64,000 bases of DNA from Bathymodiolus brooksi (lineage: Eukaryota > Mollusca > Bivalvia > Mytilida > Modiolidae), in NCBI GenBank assembly GCA_963680875.1, contig OY804590.1, positions 25,172,640 through 25,236,639 on the forward strand, given 5' to 3'. The notes beneath the pieces are model-generated. The model made no database searches. It was given only the letters and a program-made list of their open reading frames with translations, and was not told where the DNA came from. Below, piece by piece: positions 1-11,345 of the stretch (its first letter is position 1; each line of letters starts with the position of its first letter). The position numbers and the translations under genes are program-made.

Positions 1-399
1 GATATATCAATGGAAGAAATTCTGCAAATCTAGAATTATTGATAGATAAAACGTCATCAATATACCTGTATGTGAAATTAAAGGCTCTAGCCTCATGAAT
101 CTTCTTATCTTTTACAAGCTTTTGAAGAAACTCCGACTCATATGAGTATAAAAATAAATGGGTTAGAAGAGGGGCACAATTCGTACCCATTCGTATGCCG
201 ACGACCTGCTGAAACAGTGTCCCTCCAAAGGAGACAAATATGTTATCGATGAGGAACTCCAGCATACTGATCACTTGTTCCTCGGAGTAGCATGTTTTAC
301 CTTTATGAATTTTGTTTGAAAAATATGTGGAATTGTAGCCTAACACAACAAATTTTGAGCCATAGTTTCTATGACTAAAAGCTTTATGAATTGTTTCTT

Positions 400-1914
400 T
401 TAAGCGGGTTTTAATTTGTCATGCGGTAGGGTGGTATATAGAGTTGAAAAATCAAACGTTTTGATGGAGGATACCTGAGAGAAAGATCTTGATTTCAGGT
501 TATCCAAAAGATCTATAGAGTTTTTCAAAATCCACATGTGATTTATGCCACTACGCGAGTAAACAGTTTCACAATATTTCTGTTGTCCCTCTTTTACTGC
601 AGACAGAATCTTTGTCAGGTGAATAGACAATTCTTTCGTCGAACAAGTTGATGATCCCGCTATGTACCTTTCTTTGTATGGTGTCTTATGGAGTTTAGGT
701 ATCCAATATAAATAGGGTAAATCCTCAGACTCTTTACCAGAGGGAATGCTTAAAGAGGTCATGAATGATCTGTGGTTAGCTAGGATTTCATCTTTGTCGA
801 ACGAAGTTGGTTTGTATGTGGTATTACTAGAGGTGTTGCTATTTATGCCTAATTCCTTGATTAGGCATTCGAAGTAATATGATTTACATACAAACACGAT
901 ATTGTTGGAAGCTTTGCCCGCAGGAACGATAACATATTTGTCATGAAGAGAGGAAAGACACTTAACCGCTTCTTGGTCTTTAAATACAGACTTAGGTCGA
1001 CTATTAACACAATTTTTGAGTTTGTGAATCCGACCTTGTACTAGATACCTAATTGTTCTAACCCAGTCTGACAATGACTCTAACTCAGGATCTTGGTCTA
1101 CTTCTCTCTTTATCCACCTTCTGGCATAATCTTCAACAGCATCCATAATTATCTTGAAATTATGCTTCGAATTGATGTGTTGAGGTTCTCTGAATTTAGG
1201 ACCATGAGAAATCACCTTTCGGAGACTCTCATGTTGAATGATATTCAGATCACCAGTGATTACATGTCCAGATGGGTTGTATTGAAAAGGAGAGTGGGAG
1301 CAGTCACAGGTCAGAGGGTTCTTAAGGTACTCTTCTATGTTAATATCTTGCAATGCTTCTTTGTAGTTGAAAATTTTACGGCCAATGCTGATAGTGTATC
1401 TATAGGAGACAATGGGAACAGATTGATTTTTGAAATATGGTGGAATTTGTTTTACGACCTCTTTTCTATTAAGAATGTTGCTGATGTTAATAGCATCGAT
1501 TCCTTTGTTAGCAAACGGAATATGGAGGAATTTTCTGTTGTTATCATGAAGAGGTTCAGATCGAACTGGTTTAAAAAGACGAAAGGAAGCCACGTCACAT
1601 ATAATACTAGACAATCTGCACTTAGGAGAAAAAGGATCTACGCCTCCTTTGTCAAGTCCAAAATCCCTAAGATCTTTGAGGTAGTTTACAGGTAGTGAAA
1701 ATAAGATTGTACGAATATGATGAATTCCAAGAGGTTTCTGTATATTAGAAAGTAAATCATTAAAAGTATCTTGTAACGTTCTTGGTTTAGAGGACTTTTT
1801 AACATTAGGATGTTGAATTCTTTTATGACCATGGCTACGTTTAGTTCTTGGAATAGTATTAAAAAGGCTCATCACGTTGATTTCGTTGCATCCAGGACTT
1901 GACAAATTTAACAC
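400..1914 (-). pseudogene. Penelope-like reverse transcriptase, N-terminal and finger part (copy 1)
   Basis: The frame follows the GIY-YIG frame in phase after one TGA. It opens with a linker (SHGHKRIQ region), carries the CxC motif TCDC at residues 203-205 that marks permuted Penelope-like elements, and then enters RT: a VPAGKASNNIVFVCK block (the usual acidic residue of this block is replaced by Gly here), PYLYWIPKLHK near residue 405, and TFDFSTLYTTLP (RT motif A) near residue 488. It stops at 400 after DKLKPA because one T is missing relative to the copies at 3910 and 8000. From there to base 1 the same RT continues in another frame with an intact YIDD motif. The element is a LINE-like parasite; no host role is implied. 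Confidence 0.8.
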
Positions 1915-2316
1915 TCATTTGATGTTATCATTGCAACAGTAAGGCATTGCAGTGCCTAATTCTTTTATCCAGAACAACTCTCTATCGGTGCGGTAAGGTG
2001 TACTAAGAATACGACTGTTTGTATGATGGTAAATCTTCTCGATGATTCGAACTTTCATCGTCAAACAGCGGTCATGACCCGGTTGATTGAAATGATTATA
2101 AAAAATCCTGTATTTGGGATCTTTTGCATCATATCGATGTTGGCTCATCCTACTTCGCAATGTTTGACGAGTTTCACCAACATACAAAAGTCCACAGAGT
2201 GTACATTCTATGCCGTAAATGACATTTTTAGTAAAACAGTCCAGAGGTTCAAACGATTTGGTGTAGTACGTTTTTCCAGTTAAATTACTTGTAAATTCAG
2301 GAGAAGTTATTAGCAT
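1915..2316 (-). CDS. GIY-YIG endonuclease domain of permuted Penelope-like element
   Basis: This is the N-terminal endonuclease of the element; it nicks target DNA to prime reverse transcription. About 133 residues are open. The GIY-YIG signature appears as VIYGIEC followed by LYVGET near residues 32-48, then a conserved arginine region (RQTLRSRM) and an HFNQPGH stretch. The CxxC (CTLC) and the two later histidines match the CCHH pattern known in Penelope-like endonucleases. The frame ends at a TGA directly followed, in the same frame, by the RT reading frame with no other gap. The real start lies further upstream, in 2317-2630, where Cys-rich coding (CDSSPC and TTCK) occurs in another frame, so a frameshift or a second TGA separates it. 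Family assignment is firm; activity is unlikely unless TGA is recoded. Confidence 0.8.
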   Translation of the reverse strand: MLITSPEFTSNLTGKTYYTKSFEPLDCFTKNVIYGIECTLCGLLYVGETRQTLRSRMSQHRYDAKDPKYRIFYNHFNQPGHDRCLTMKVRIIEKIYHHTNSRILSTPYRTDRELFWIKELGTAMPYCCNDNIK

Positions 2317-2721
2317 GACGCATGTTTTACAAGTATTCTTTTGTCAGTTTTTATTTTGCAAGTAGTAATGCATGGAGAAGAGTCACAAGTACCTGGATAT
2401 TTAAGACAGTCCTAAATATTAATAGAACAAGATTTTAAAATTTGATACGAATCTGAAGTTTTGAAATAATAATTACCCTCTGGCTGAACGTAAGACAAAT
2501 CGGGGGTATCCCGTAGGATATTCCGTGGAACGCATATATCATTTGCTACCCTGTTTCGTGTAGTAGCAAATGAGGACCTTGTTAACCCGGGTGACGTCCT
2601 AGCCGGTATGTTGTCGTTAACTCCGTTATTCATAATTGCTTAAGTAAAGCTACCAAGTTGCAATGACCTCGGGGAAAAAAAATTCCACCAGCAGTGACAT
2701 TGGGCATGGTTATAGTAAATA

Positions 2722-4178
2722 AAGGTAATAACAAAATTCCCGAACTCGAACAATCTTACAAAGGGAAAGTCAAAACTCATAATTATATAAACAGACAAAA
2801 TCAGTCAACAACCGGAAAACTGTGAAAATCGTAATGACCCTGACTTGGTACAGGCATTTCTAAAGAAATGGTGGGTTGAATCAGATTTTAAGGCGCCAAA
2901 CCTCCCGCTCTCATTACGGTTCAAAGGTTCCGGCTGTCACTGTAACAGGATTTAAATACAGGAACAAAATAGGTAAAATAGTTGTCAAAGCAGTACCATA
3001 TTCGGTGACGTAAATGTCAAAAATAGTTTTACGTCACACATTGACAAAAAAAATTCTTGACATTTTTGACTTCTTTATCTTTATACATTTTCACTATATG
3101 AAAATGCATCGCTTATAATTTTTTCTGCAGAGACGGAATATATTTCGACAAGATATTGGTATCGGAATATAAACTTTTTAAGAGATCGTATAAGGCGAAT
3201 ATTTTTATAGCCCTGGTCCAGTAGCCTGTTTCTCAGATGAAGATGACGTTTCAGGAAATCAGAATAATTGCTACTGGCCCTTGCATAGCGAATCAATTGC
3301 GAGATGTAAACACCATATGCAGGAGAAGCTGGTATATTGCTGCACATGTTTGGAAAATTTATGATTTTAAAATTGAAGTCGTCCCGCTTATCATAAATTT
3401 TAGTACTGAGTTGACCACTGTCGTCAAATTCGAGGTATAAGTCCAAAAATGATGCGGACGAAACTGTATCGGTGGTCTCTTTAACTTCCAGCTCTGGAGG
3501 ATATATCAATGGAAGAAATTCTGCAAATCTAGAATTATTGATAGATAAAACGTCATCAATATACCTGTATGTGAAATTAAAGGCTCTAGCCTCATGAATC
3601 TTCTTATCTTTTACAAGCTTTTGAAGAAACTCCGACTCATTTGAGTATAAAAATAAATCGGCTAGAAGAGGGGCACAATTCGTACCCATTGGTATGCCGA
3701 CGACCTGCTGAAACAGTGTCCCTCCAAAGGAGACAAATATGTTATCGATGAGGAACTCCAGCATACTGATCACTTGTTCCTCGGAGTAGCATGTTTTACC
3801 TTTTTGAATTTTGTTTGAAAAATATGTGGAATTGTAGCCTAACACAACAAATTTTGAGCCATAGTTTCTATGACTAAAAGCTTTATGAATTGTTTCTTTT
3901 AAGCGGGTTTTTAATTTGTCATGCGGTAGGGTGGTATATAGAGTTGAAAAATCAAACGTTTTGATGGAGGATACCTGAGAGAAAGATCTTGATTTCAGGT
4001 TATCCAAAAGATCTATAGAGTTTTTCAAAATCCACATGTGATTTATGCCACTACGCGAGTAAACAGTTTCACAATATTTCTGTTGTTCCTCTTTTACTGC
4101 AGACAGAATCTTTGTCAGGTGAATATACAATTCTTTCGTCGAACAAGTTGATGATCCCGCTATGTACCTTTCTTTGTT
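2722..4178 (-). mobile_element. Penelope-like element copy 2, 5'-truncated, tandem to copy 1
   Basis: The sequence matches copy 1 from its 5' truncation point near 4178 (where it stops matching after CTTTCTTTG) to a shared 3' end near 2722. The 3' end also matches copy 3 near 6823, so 2722-3080 is the 3' untranslated region. A truncated unit lying directly upstream of a longer unit in the same orientation is the pseudo-LTR tandem arrangement known for Penelope-like elements. Right of 4178 the sequence is unrelated. Confidence 0.85.
3081..4178 (-). CDS. Penelope-like reverse transcriptase, catalytic half (copy 2)
   Basis: This is an open frame of about 360 codons covering RT motifs A to E. 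Visible motifs are TFDFSTLYTTLP (A), the GIPMGTNCAPLLADLFL block (B), RYIDDVLS (C, the catalytic YxDD), SASFLDLYLEFD (D/E region), then the KIYDKRDDFNF and FPNMCSNIPASPAYGVY blocks typical of the Penelope thumb and C-terminus. It ends in SYSENV at 3081. The 5' part (fingers, GIY-YIG) is absent by truncation, so it has no start codon of its own. This is the best-preserved RT catalytic core in the window. Copy 3 differs by two one-base indels. Confidence 0.85.
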   Translation of the reverse strand, partial: NKERYIAGSSTCSTKELYIHLTKILSAVKEEQQKYCETVYSRSGINHMWILKNSIDLLDNLKSRSFSQVSSIKTFDFSTLYTTLPHDKLKTRLKETIHKAFSHRNYGSKFVVLGYNSTYFSNKIQKGKTCYSEEQVISMLEFLIDNIFVSFGGTLFQQVVGIPMGTNCAPLLADLFLYSNESEFLQKLVKDKKIHEARAFNFTYRYIDDVLSINNSRFAEFLPLIYPPELEVKETTDTVSSASFLDLYLEFDDSGQLSTKIYDKRDDFNFKIINFPNMCSNIPASPAYGVYISQLIRYARASSNYSDFLKRHLHLRNRLLDQGYKNIRLIRSLKKFIFRYQYLVEIYSVSAEKIISDAFSYSENV

Positions 4179-5620
4179 TGGTATTTGCTTGGACAGGGAT
4201 ATTTTTCATTATTTTTATTTGTTCACTAAATATATAGCACTTCTGTCTTTATTAGTGGACAAATAAAGTCTTCATGGTGTAACGAATAGGGTGTAAGGCA
4301 TAGGAGATAATGTTGTTTGTATGTATGCATATATGACACTTTTATTTATTCTTGCTACTCTGGCACATTTTCACTTTGTTCTTGTTGTTGATACAGTGCC
4401 GTATTCCGGTGCCTTGAGTAACTGTCGCGACTGTGATGTGATTGAATGAACAGTATTCTCCTTTCAGATATTGTGATTGCGAATATTTATTGTATGTAAA
4501 TTGTTGTTATTTTATATGGGAAATATATAGTTAGGACAGAGTTCGTTCTCATTGTTTGACCAAAAGGGGGGCCTACGATAACTTCCCAATGTTTTGTTCT
4601 CCTTGACCTGATAAACCTTGTGTCATATTCTCTTACCTTTTTCATTGATTCATGCTAGGTCTATATATTGTAATTGGGCTTGAATTTCTATAAGGGTAAG
4701 CTTTATTAAGCCCGTTTTTCCCTTTCATCTTGACATGACAAACTATGTTTATTCTTTCCGCCATGTGTATCCTGTGTGTAATTTAGTGCGCATGTGTGTT
4801 ACCTCACACATTATGTGGACCGGTTTGCGGCCCTGTTAACGGATATAATTACCGTGGGAACTTCCGTAAGAACGGACCAATCAACGACGACGATTCACGC
4901 CACAGTCAAAAGTGTGGAGTCTGCGTAGATATAAAAGTGCATCGTCTGCACGCCACAGGAGGGACCCCCAACAATCATAGACGGCAGCAAATATATCAGA
5001 CAGCAACTACTATTGACACCATAGACTCAGAACGATCAGTTTAAATCAAAAGAGACGTTAAATCCGTAGCCAGGATATATGTACATTACCAGTACGTTTT
5101 CATTTTATTTACTCGTATTTCGACTTGACCTAGATGTTTTACTACGATTTTACTACGACTTTATGACGACCGATAATTCCATAGGGGGGACCTCATATTT
5201 ATTATTATCGCTCACGGTGAAGTTATATTATTGTTGTACTTGAATATATTATTACACTTGAACATAATAAATTGCTTTGTTTAAGAACCTATATAATTGT
5301 TGTCATAATAAACTTTTACCCTTTGGATAAAACCAGTGCCTCAGACCAGCCTGCTACCAATGGTGTACACTACTACCAAGTTATATAGATTGAGTTTGTT
5401 AACCAAAACTCACACACCGTACACTGAGCCCCCTAGGTTCAACAATATATCATATAATATGAAGAATATATCATTGTCGTTTTGTTCGATTCTGTATGAC
5501 ATTTTTAATTTATATACATGTAAGAAACGGAACGAAAAATGAGTTTTGAGATTGTTCAACTTCCTAATTAAAAAATGCTCGTAAAATTACTACATTTTTA
5601 AATTATAGAACCCCAGAGAT
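4179..5620. other. Unassigned AT-rich stretch with LTR-like promoter and poly(A) signals
   Basis: No coding region is supported here. A purine tract (AAAAGGGGGG) occurs near 4561, a TATA-like ATATAAAA near 4928, and two AATAAA-type signals near 5268 and 5308. The spacing resembles a retroviral-type LTR, but I could not identify matching ends, a target duplication or a primer-binding site. The short frame at 4796-5044 overlaps the putative TATA and is not convincing. It could be a solo LTR or simply AT-rich intergenic DNA. Confidence 0.25.
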
Positions 5621-6352
5621 CAATTTGAGGATTGATTTGGGGGGGGGGGTTAGATTATGACATTGAAGACTGTCATTTTTTTAGCTCTTTTTACCAACCA
5701 AACCTTCAACTTAACATTGGTAAAAAATACCTAAAAACTGCAAAAATTATTGATGAATTATTGATACTAGGCATTGTTTTACCTAACTATTCTACTAAGC
5801 CAAGTTATATCTTTCAACTCAAGCGTGAGCTAAAAGTTGGAAATATATATTTAACCTATTCCACTTCGAAATGCTTATGCAAAACAGGAATCCGAAGTTT
5901 CGACCTTTGTCTTTGTTTGTTTTGACTTTTCATGAATACGAGGCCCGTTTTGTGTTTGGTTTTCGGTTGGATTATCTTTTTCTTTTTTTCTTTTTTTTTG
6001 TGTCAAGTTGTTTTGTGTATTATTTATGTGTTATAATAATATAAGTTAAATAATTCATTTGACCCCAGATAGTTTCAACAGTTACAACTGTTCTGAAACA
6101 TTAATGAATTGGCAGGCGCATGTTCCAAATATTTTCGGCATTGGCTTTAACGTGACATTTATTGGATTTTTACATTTTTTTCTCTGTCTATTATACTTAA
6201 TATGATTATACTTCAACCAGTGACGTCATCCGAGTCAACATCTACAACCTGTTTGTTTTATATTGAAACACGCCACTTCATTGATTGATTGATTGGTGTT
6301 TAACACACCATTTCCAAATAATTTCTTCTTATTCACTAATCTTTGAGTAAAC
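5621..6352. other. Intergenic, no gene seen
   Basis: The stretch holds poly-G (5640-5649) and T-rich runs and a short tandem GATTGATTGATTGG near 6280. I see no domain or motif in any frame. Confidence 0.6.
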
Positions 6353-6822
6353 ATGATAACCTTTTTAGTTCACCTGGACCAAAGGTCCATGGGAACTATT
6401 GCCATCACTTGGCGTCCGTCGTCTGTCGTCTGTAAACTTTTCACATTGCAAACTTCTTCTCCGAAACCACAAGGCCAATTGGAACCAAACTTAGCAGGAA
6501 TGTTCCTTAGATGGTCCTCTATAAGTTCCTATTTTTCGTTCCAGTCCAATATTCAACACGGCTGCCAGGGCCAATAGTATGCTCTGATTGGCTGAAATTT
6601 CAAATATTCTCTTCTGTGAAACTAATGAACTGACTGTACCCAAACTATAAAAGAATGACCATTGGAATGTCCTTTATCAAATTTATGTTTTTTATGCGGA
6701 TCGGAAATCCAAGATGGCCGCCACTGCAGGACATAGATTAACATTGGACCCTATGGGAAAATGTTCAAATGCCTTCTTCTCAGAAACTAAAAATATGATT
6801 AAAGCCAAACTGCACATGAATA
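6353..6822. repeat. Dispersed mollusc repeat, left part (interrupted by Penelope copy 3)
   Basis: The sequence (TTCACCTGGACCAAAGGTCC start, CCAAGATGGCCGCCACTGCA later) recurs at 8258-8470 and, in the opposite orientation, at about 15600-16425 (GACGACAGACGCCAAGTGAT against ATCACTTGGCGTCCGTCGTC here). The Penelope-like copy 3 lies between this part and the 8258-8470 part, so the retroelement inserted into this repeat. Confidence 0.6.
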
Positions 6823-8257
6823 AGGGTAATAACAAAATTACCGAACTCCGAACAATCTTACAAAGGGAAAGTCAAAACTCATAATTATATAAACAGACAA
6901 AATCAGTCAACAACCGGAAAACTGTGAAAATCGTAATGACCCTGACTTGGTACAGGCATTTCTAAAGAAATGGTGGGTTGAATCAGATTTTAAGGCGCCA
7001 AACCTCCCGCTCTCATTACGGTTCAAAGGTTCCGGCTGTCACTGTAACAGTATTTAAATACAGGAACAAAATAGGTAAAATAGTTGTCAAAGCAGTACCA
7101 TATTCGGTGACGTAAATGTCAAAAATATTTTTACGTCACACATTGATAAAAAAAAAATTGACTTCTGTATCTTTATACATTTTCACTATATGAAAATGCA
7201 TCGCTTATAATTTTTTCTGCAGAGACGAATATATTTCGACAAGATATTGGTATCGGAATATAAACTTTTTAAGAGATCGAATAAGGCGAATCTTTTTATA
7301 GCCCTGGTCCAGTAGCCTGTTTCTCAGATGAAGATGACGTTTCAGGAAATCAGAATAATTGCTACTGGCCCTTGCATAGCGAATCAATTGCGAGATGTAA
7401 ACACCATATGCAGGATAAGCTGGTATATTGCTGCACATGTTTGGAAAATTTATGATTTTAAAATGGAAGTCGTCCCGCTTATCATAAATTTTAGTACTGA
7501 GTTGACCACTGTCGTCAAATTCGAGGTATAAGTCCAAAAATGATGCGGACGAAGCTGTATCGGTGGTCTCTTTAACTTCCAGCTCTGGAGGATATATCAA
7601 TGGAAGAAATTCTGCAAATCTAGAATTATTGATAGATAAAACGTCATCAATATACCCTGTATGTGAAATTAAAGGCTCTAGCCTCATGAATCTTCTTATC
7701 TTTTACAAGCTTTTGAAGAAACTCCGACTCATATGAGTATAAAAATAAATCGGCTAGAAGAGGGGCACAATTCGTACCCATTGGTATGCCGACGACCTGC
7801 TGAAACAGTGTCCCTCCAAAGGAGACAAATATGTTATCGATGAGGAACTCCAGCATACTGATCACTTGTTCCTCGGAGTAGCATGTTTTACCTTTATGAA
7901 TTTTGTTTGAAAAATATGTGAAATTGTAGCCTAACACAACAAATTTTGAGCCATAGTTTCTATGACTAAAAGCTTTATGAATTGTTTCTTTTAAGCGGGT
8001 TTTTAATTTGTCATGCGGTAGGGTCGTATATAGAGTTGAAAAATCAAAAGTTTTGATGGAGGATACCTGAGAGAAAGATCTTGATTTCAGGTTATCCAAA
8101 AGATCTTTAGAGTTTTTCAAAATCCACATGTGATTTATGCCACTACGCGAGTAAACAGTTTCACAATATTTCTGTTGTCCCTCTTTTACTGCAGACAGAA
8201 TCTTTGTCAGGTGAATAGACAATTCTTTCGTCGAACAAGTTGATGATCCCGCTATGT
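6823..8257 (-). mobile_element. Penelope-like element copy 3, 5'-truncated
   Basis: The copy is near-identical to copy 2 over about 1.43 kb, with its 5' truncation at about 8257 (match ends after CCCGCTATGT) and its 3' end at about 6823 (AGGGTAATAAC). Both flanks are pieces of the same dispersed repeat. Truncation points of copies 2 and 3 differ by only about 20 bp, suggesting a preferred stop or a shared source. Confidence 0.85.
7205..8257 (-). pseudogene. Penelope-like reverse transcriptase, frameshifted (copy 3)
   Basis: The protein is the same as copy 2 but split into two overlapping frames (7647-8257 and 7205-7687). An extra C near 7657 (TATACCCTG against TATACCTG in copies 1 and 2) shifts the frame exactly in front of the catalytic YIDD. 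A missing G near 7227 then changes the C-terminus to a run ending LQKKL. RT motifs A and B lie in the upstream frame, and motif C with the thumb blocks in the downstream frame. Dead copy. Confidence 0.85.
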
Positions 8258-8470
8258 TCATTGGATGATCCTCTACAAACTTTAGGTTTTTTGTTCCGAT
8301 ATGAAATTCTAAATGGCGTCTTCTTCTCTGAAACCACTTGGACAATTGAAACCAAACTGCTCAGGAATTATTATTGGAGGGTCTTCTACAAATTTAAGCT
8401 TTTTTATGCCGATCGGAAATCCAAGATGGCTGTCACCGCAGGACATAAATTAACATTGGACCCTATTTTA
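8258..8470. repeat. Dispersed mollusc repeat, right part
   Basis: This continues the repeat found at 6353-6822 and shares CGGAAATCCAAGATGGC and ATTAACATTGGACCCTA with it. It lies directly beyond the truncated 5' end of Penelope copy 3. Confidence 0.6.
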
Positions 8471-10292
8471 ACTAAGAACTATATAAAAATAAATTAAAGC
8501 ATTTGATTCGGACCAGTATATTCATTTTTCCGTACGATAACTGTGATGGGTTGATGGGAAAGGGAACGAGTGGCAATTTATTGGAAGATTTTTGTAAAAG
8601 TATGGTAAGCGCCAACGATACTCTTCATTTTGTCACTGAATATTTTTTAAGGTGTAAAGGAGGAATAACTGAAGTATGGTTGTGATTGGAGTTTTATTAC
8701 AGTAAAATAGGGCAATAGAGCGCTCCTTTACACACTATTGATGTTGGGACTCTTCTGTGCAAGTGAGTTAAATTACTCAAATTTTGTGGCGATGATTTTA
8801 CTATCCTGGGAAAACGAGTTATTACTCACATTTTCTACTGATAATGTGGTCATCATGGGAAAATGAGTAATTACTCACCTTTCATGTACAAAGTTTTTGC
8901 TAAAAAAGATAACTTTCTCATGCTGTTTCTATTTTTATACTGAAATATGTTTTGATAGTTTACTTCCAACTGACATTTATTTGCTTTTCTCTCAAATCGA
9001 CCCGTCGGCGTTCAGTTCCAACATTTATGGTACATATTGCACAAAATGACACAATGTCATTGTATGTAGTTTACGGGTGTCAGTAAGTCATTGTTTATGT
9101 CAACTGTGGTGTTCCATAGAATCATTGTTTGCAGGTTCTATTTTGATATTATTATTTTGCAATTAATTCATTAGAACAATTATTGAGGTTTTTTGGAGTT
9201 GCCTCCCCTTGGCACCATATCATCTTATTGACAGGTATATTATGAAGACTGTTTACAAGAAATTTAGTCGAAAACCAAAGATATTATTCATTATTTACTG
9301 GGATTAATACCATAATCAAATGTTTTATTTTATTTTTTGTTCTTGCAATGACTGATATGTAGGGCTTTTAATGACATCTCAACTATGTGTTATTCCTGTT
9401 GTGCATTACCTGCTAACAAAAACGTTCACATTTTGTTTGGGCATTTTTGCATTCACCTTAAATCAATGTAGAAAATCCTGTTATTATTATTATTTTATTT
9501 TTTGGCGTTTGTGTGTCATCACTAAAATCGGTACATTATAACTGTTGTAAGAAGTTTTTTTGGTTATTTTTATGATATTTGGTTAGCTGCAATAATGTAG
9601 CTTCTGTGACAAACTTGTGTCTCGGCAGAGCTACAACGCGGTCCCATTCGTCACAATAGTGCAAAAAAAAGTTGTAGTTGAAACAAAAAAACTCACTATT
9701 TACGCTTCAAACATTTCATTATAACTATTACTGATGATCCCAGTTCTTGTTAAATCGGTTTCGCTGAGAAATATATGCTTTTCAAAGGTAGCAACAACCT
9801 TGTTCAAATTTATCGATCGTTTGCCATAACCGGAAACTACGAAAGGCGGAGCTTTTCTAAATATGGTATTTCTTACTACACGTAGTAAACGGCTGATGTA
9901 AACATTCACGCCTCAAATCGCCAAATATGGTATCGACATCCAAATAGTGAGGCCGGAAATGACGAAATTCAAAATGTTCAGAGAGAAAGTAAACATGGAT
10001 TTTTATTTTGTGGGAATTACATTCTAAAATACTGGTAAAGGAAAGGTTATGTCTTATTATTGATAAATGCTGGAGTCAGAAACTCTGTAAGCGAGCGCAA
10101 AAAATCTCGGCGGCTGCTCCATTACGTGTAATGGCATCCCGTTATAACCCTTGCGAGTAAGCGAGCATTTAGGGTTTTATTATTAGAACTAATATTTGGT
10201 GTGTTTGATGAGCAAATTTCTGTAATTAATTTTTAATTATGTTGATTTTTTGTAAACAGTTTAATCTATTAACTTTACATAAATATATGTAT
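8471..10292. other. Intergenic, no gene seen
   Basis: AT-rich and without a convincing frame. Between 8765 and 8880 a short palindromic motif recurs (variants of GAGTAATTACTCAC) three times, likely remains of a small inverted-repeat element. The remaining open frames are short and lack motifs. Confidence 0.55.
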
Positions 10293-10315
10293 GTATATTT
10301 GGATAATATGAAGAA

Positions 10316-10650
10316 GCCGGCCGCGATACTGGTACTACAATACTGGTACACAATAGTGGTATTACCAGTATTTTACCAGTATCTTCCAGTATCTGCAATA
10401 CTGGAACAGATACTGGTAAATACTAGTATCCCAGTATCTTCCAGAATTTTCCAGTATCTGCAATACTAGAAGATACTAGGCATTGCCGAAATATGAGTAT
10501 TGTAGATACTGGAAGATTCTGGAAAATACTGGTAATACCAGTATTGCTGATACTGGAAGATTCTGGAAAATACTGGTAATACCAGTATTGCAGATACTGG
10601 AAGATTCTGGAAAATACTGGTAATACCAGTATTGCAGATACTGGAAGATT
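10316..10650. repeat. Left subterminal array of the 2.7-kb transposon
   Basis: The array contains repeated GGTAATACCAGTATTGCAGA and ACTGGAAGATTCTGGAAAAT blocks, about 53 bp per unit and three to four units, each internally palindromic around ACTGGTAATACCAGT. Frames through it are repeat artefacts rich in QYLQY. Confidence 0.8.
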
Positions 10651-11345
10651 AGGTATGAAGTTGCGGAATGTACTTTTATATTGGGGGTTTTTTCAACACA
10701 GAAAAATCGTGACATACGCCATTACGGTACATGGTTTGTGCAGCTATTGCTAACTCTCCTACAGTTTTCAACACAGATCTTTCAAACTTTGCAGAATGTT
10801 TGTACATATAATGAAGGTGTGCATATCACAGAATGACACTCGACAAGAGATATGATATGTCGGTCCAACAGGAAGCGTGGGATATGCATGTACTATTTTT
10901 CGTTTAATCAGATATGTGCTATATACGACCTTTTGTGGTGACAGTTTGATGAACCATGGGGACCTTTAAGCAAGTGTGCAGAAAGAACCATATTTGTAGA
11001 GGACCAGATGAAACCCATACAGTAGATACTGTAGAGAACAGAGTCATATGCCAAGACTGGTTTGTCATAACAAAATAATATTTATTGTCAACTAAATGTG
11101 TGTTTCAACATAAATAAATAAAACAGTTATAGTATAGTCCGTTTGATTTCTATAAATCTCCATAAAGCATAAATAATTATTTCGTACATCAATATACTTT
11201 CACAATTTTAGATGCGTAATTGCAAAGTTGTCCATTGCCATAATTTCCTTTAATTAAAAATCAATCTAAAAATCTGAAATTAATTCTCAAAGTTTGCATA
11301 CATTGCCAACATTCTCAAACGGACTATTAGTAACCACACTTTCAT

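Larger units (their letters stand above)
1..2721 (-). mobile_element. Penelope-like element copy 1 (Naiad-like, permuted), 3' end outside window
   Basis: This minus-strand Penelope-like retroelement has its endonuclease upstream of its reverse transcriptase, the order described for the Naiad clade (established knowledge). Canonical Penelope elements have the reverse order. Reading from about 2720 downwards there is a 5' leader, a GIY-YIG frame, a CxC motif (CDC) and an RT that continues past base 1. The coding region is broken at least three times: upstream of the GIY-YIG frame, at an in-frame TGA (1915-1917), and by a one-base T loss near 410-414, where copies 2 and 3 have one more T. Copy 2 lies immediately upstream in the same orientation, giving the tandem layout usual for these elements. 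The 2721 boundary is where the 3'-end homology of copy 2 to copy 3 stops. Confidence 0.85.
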
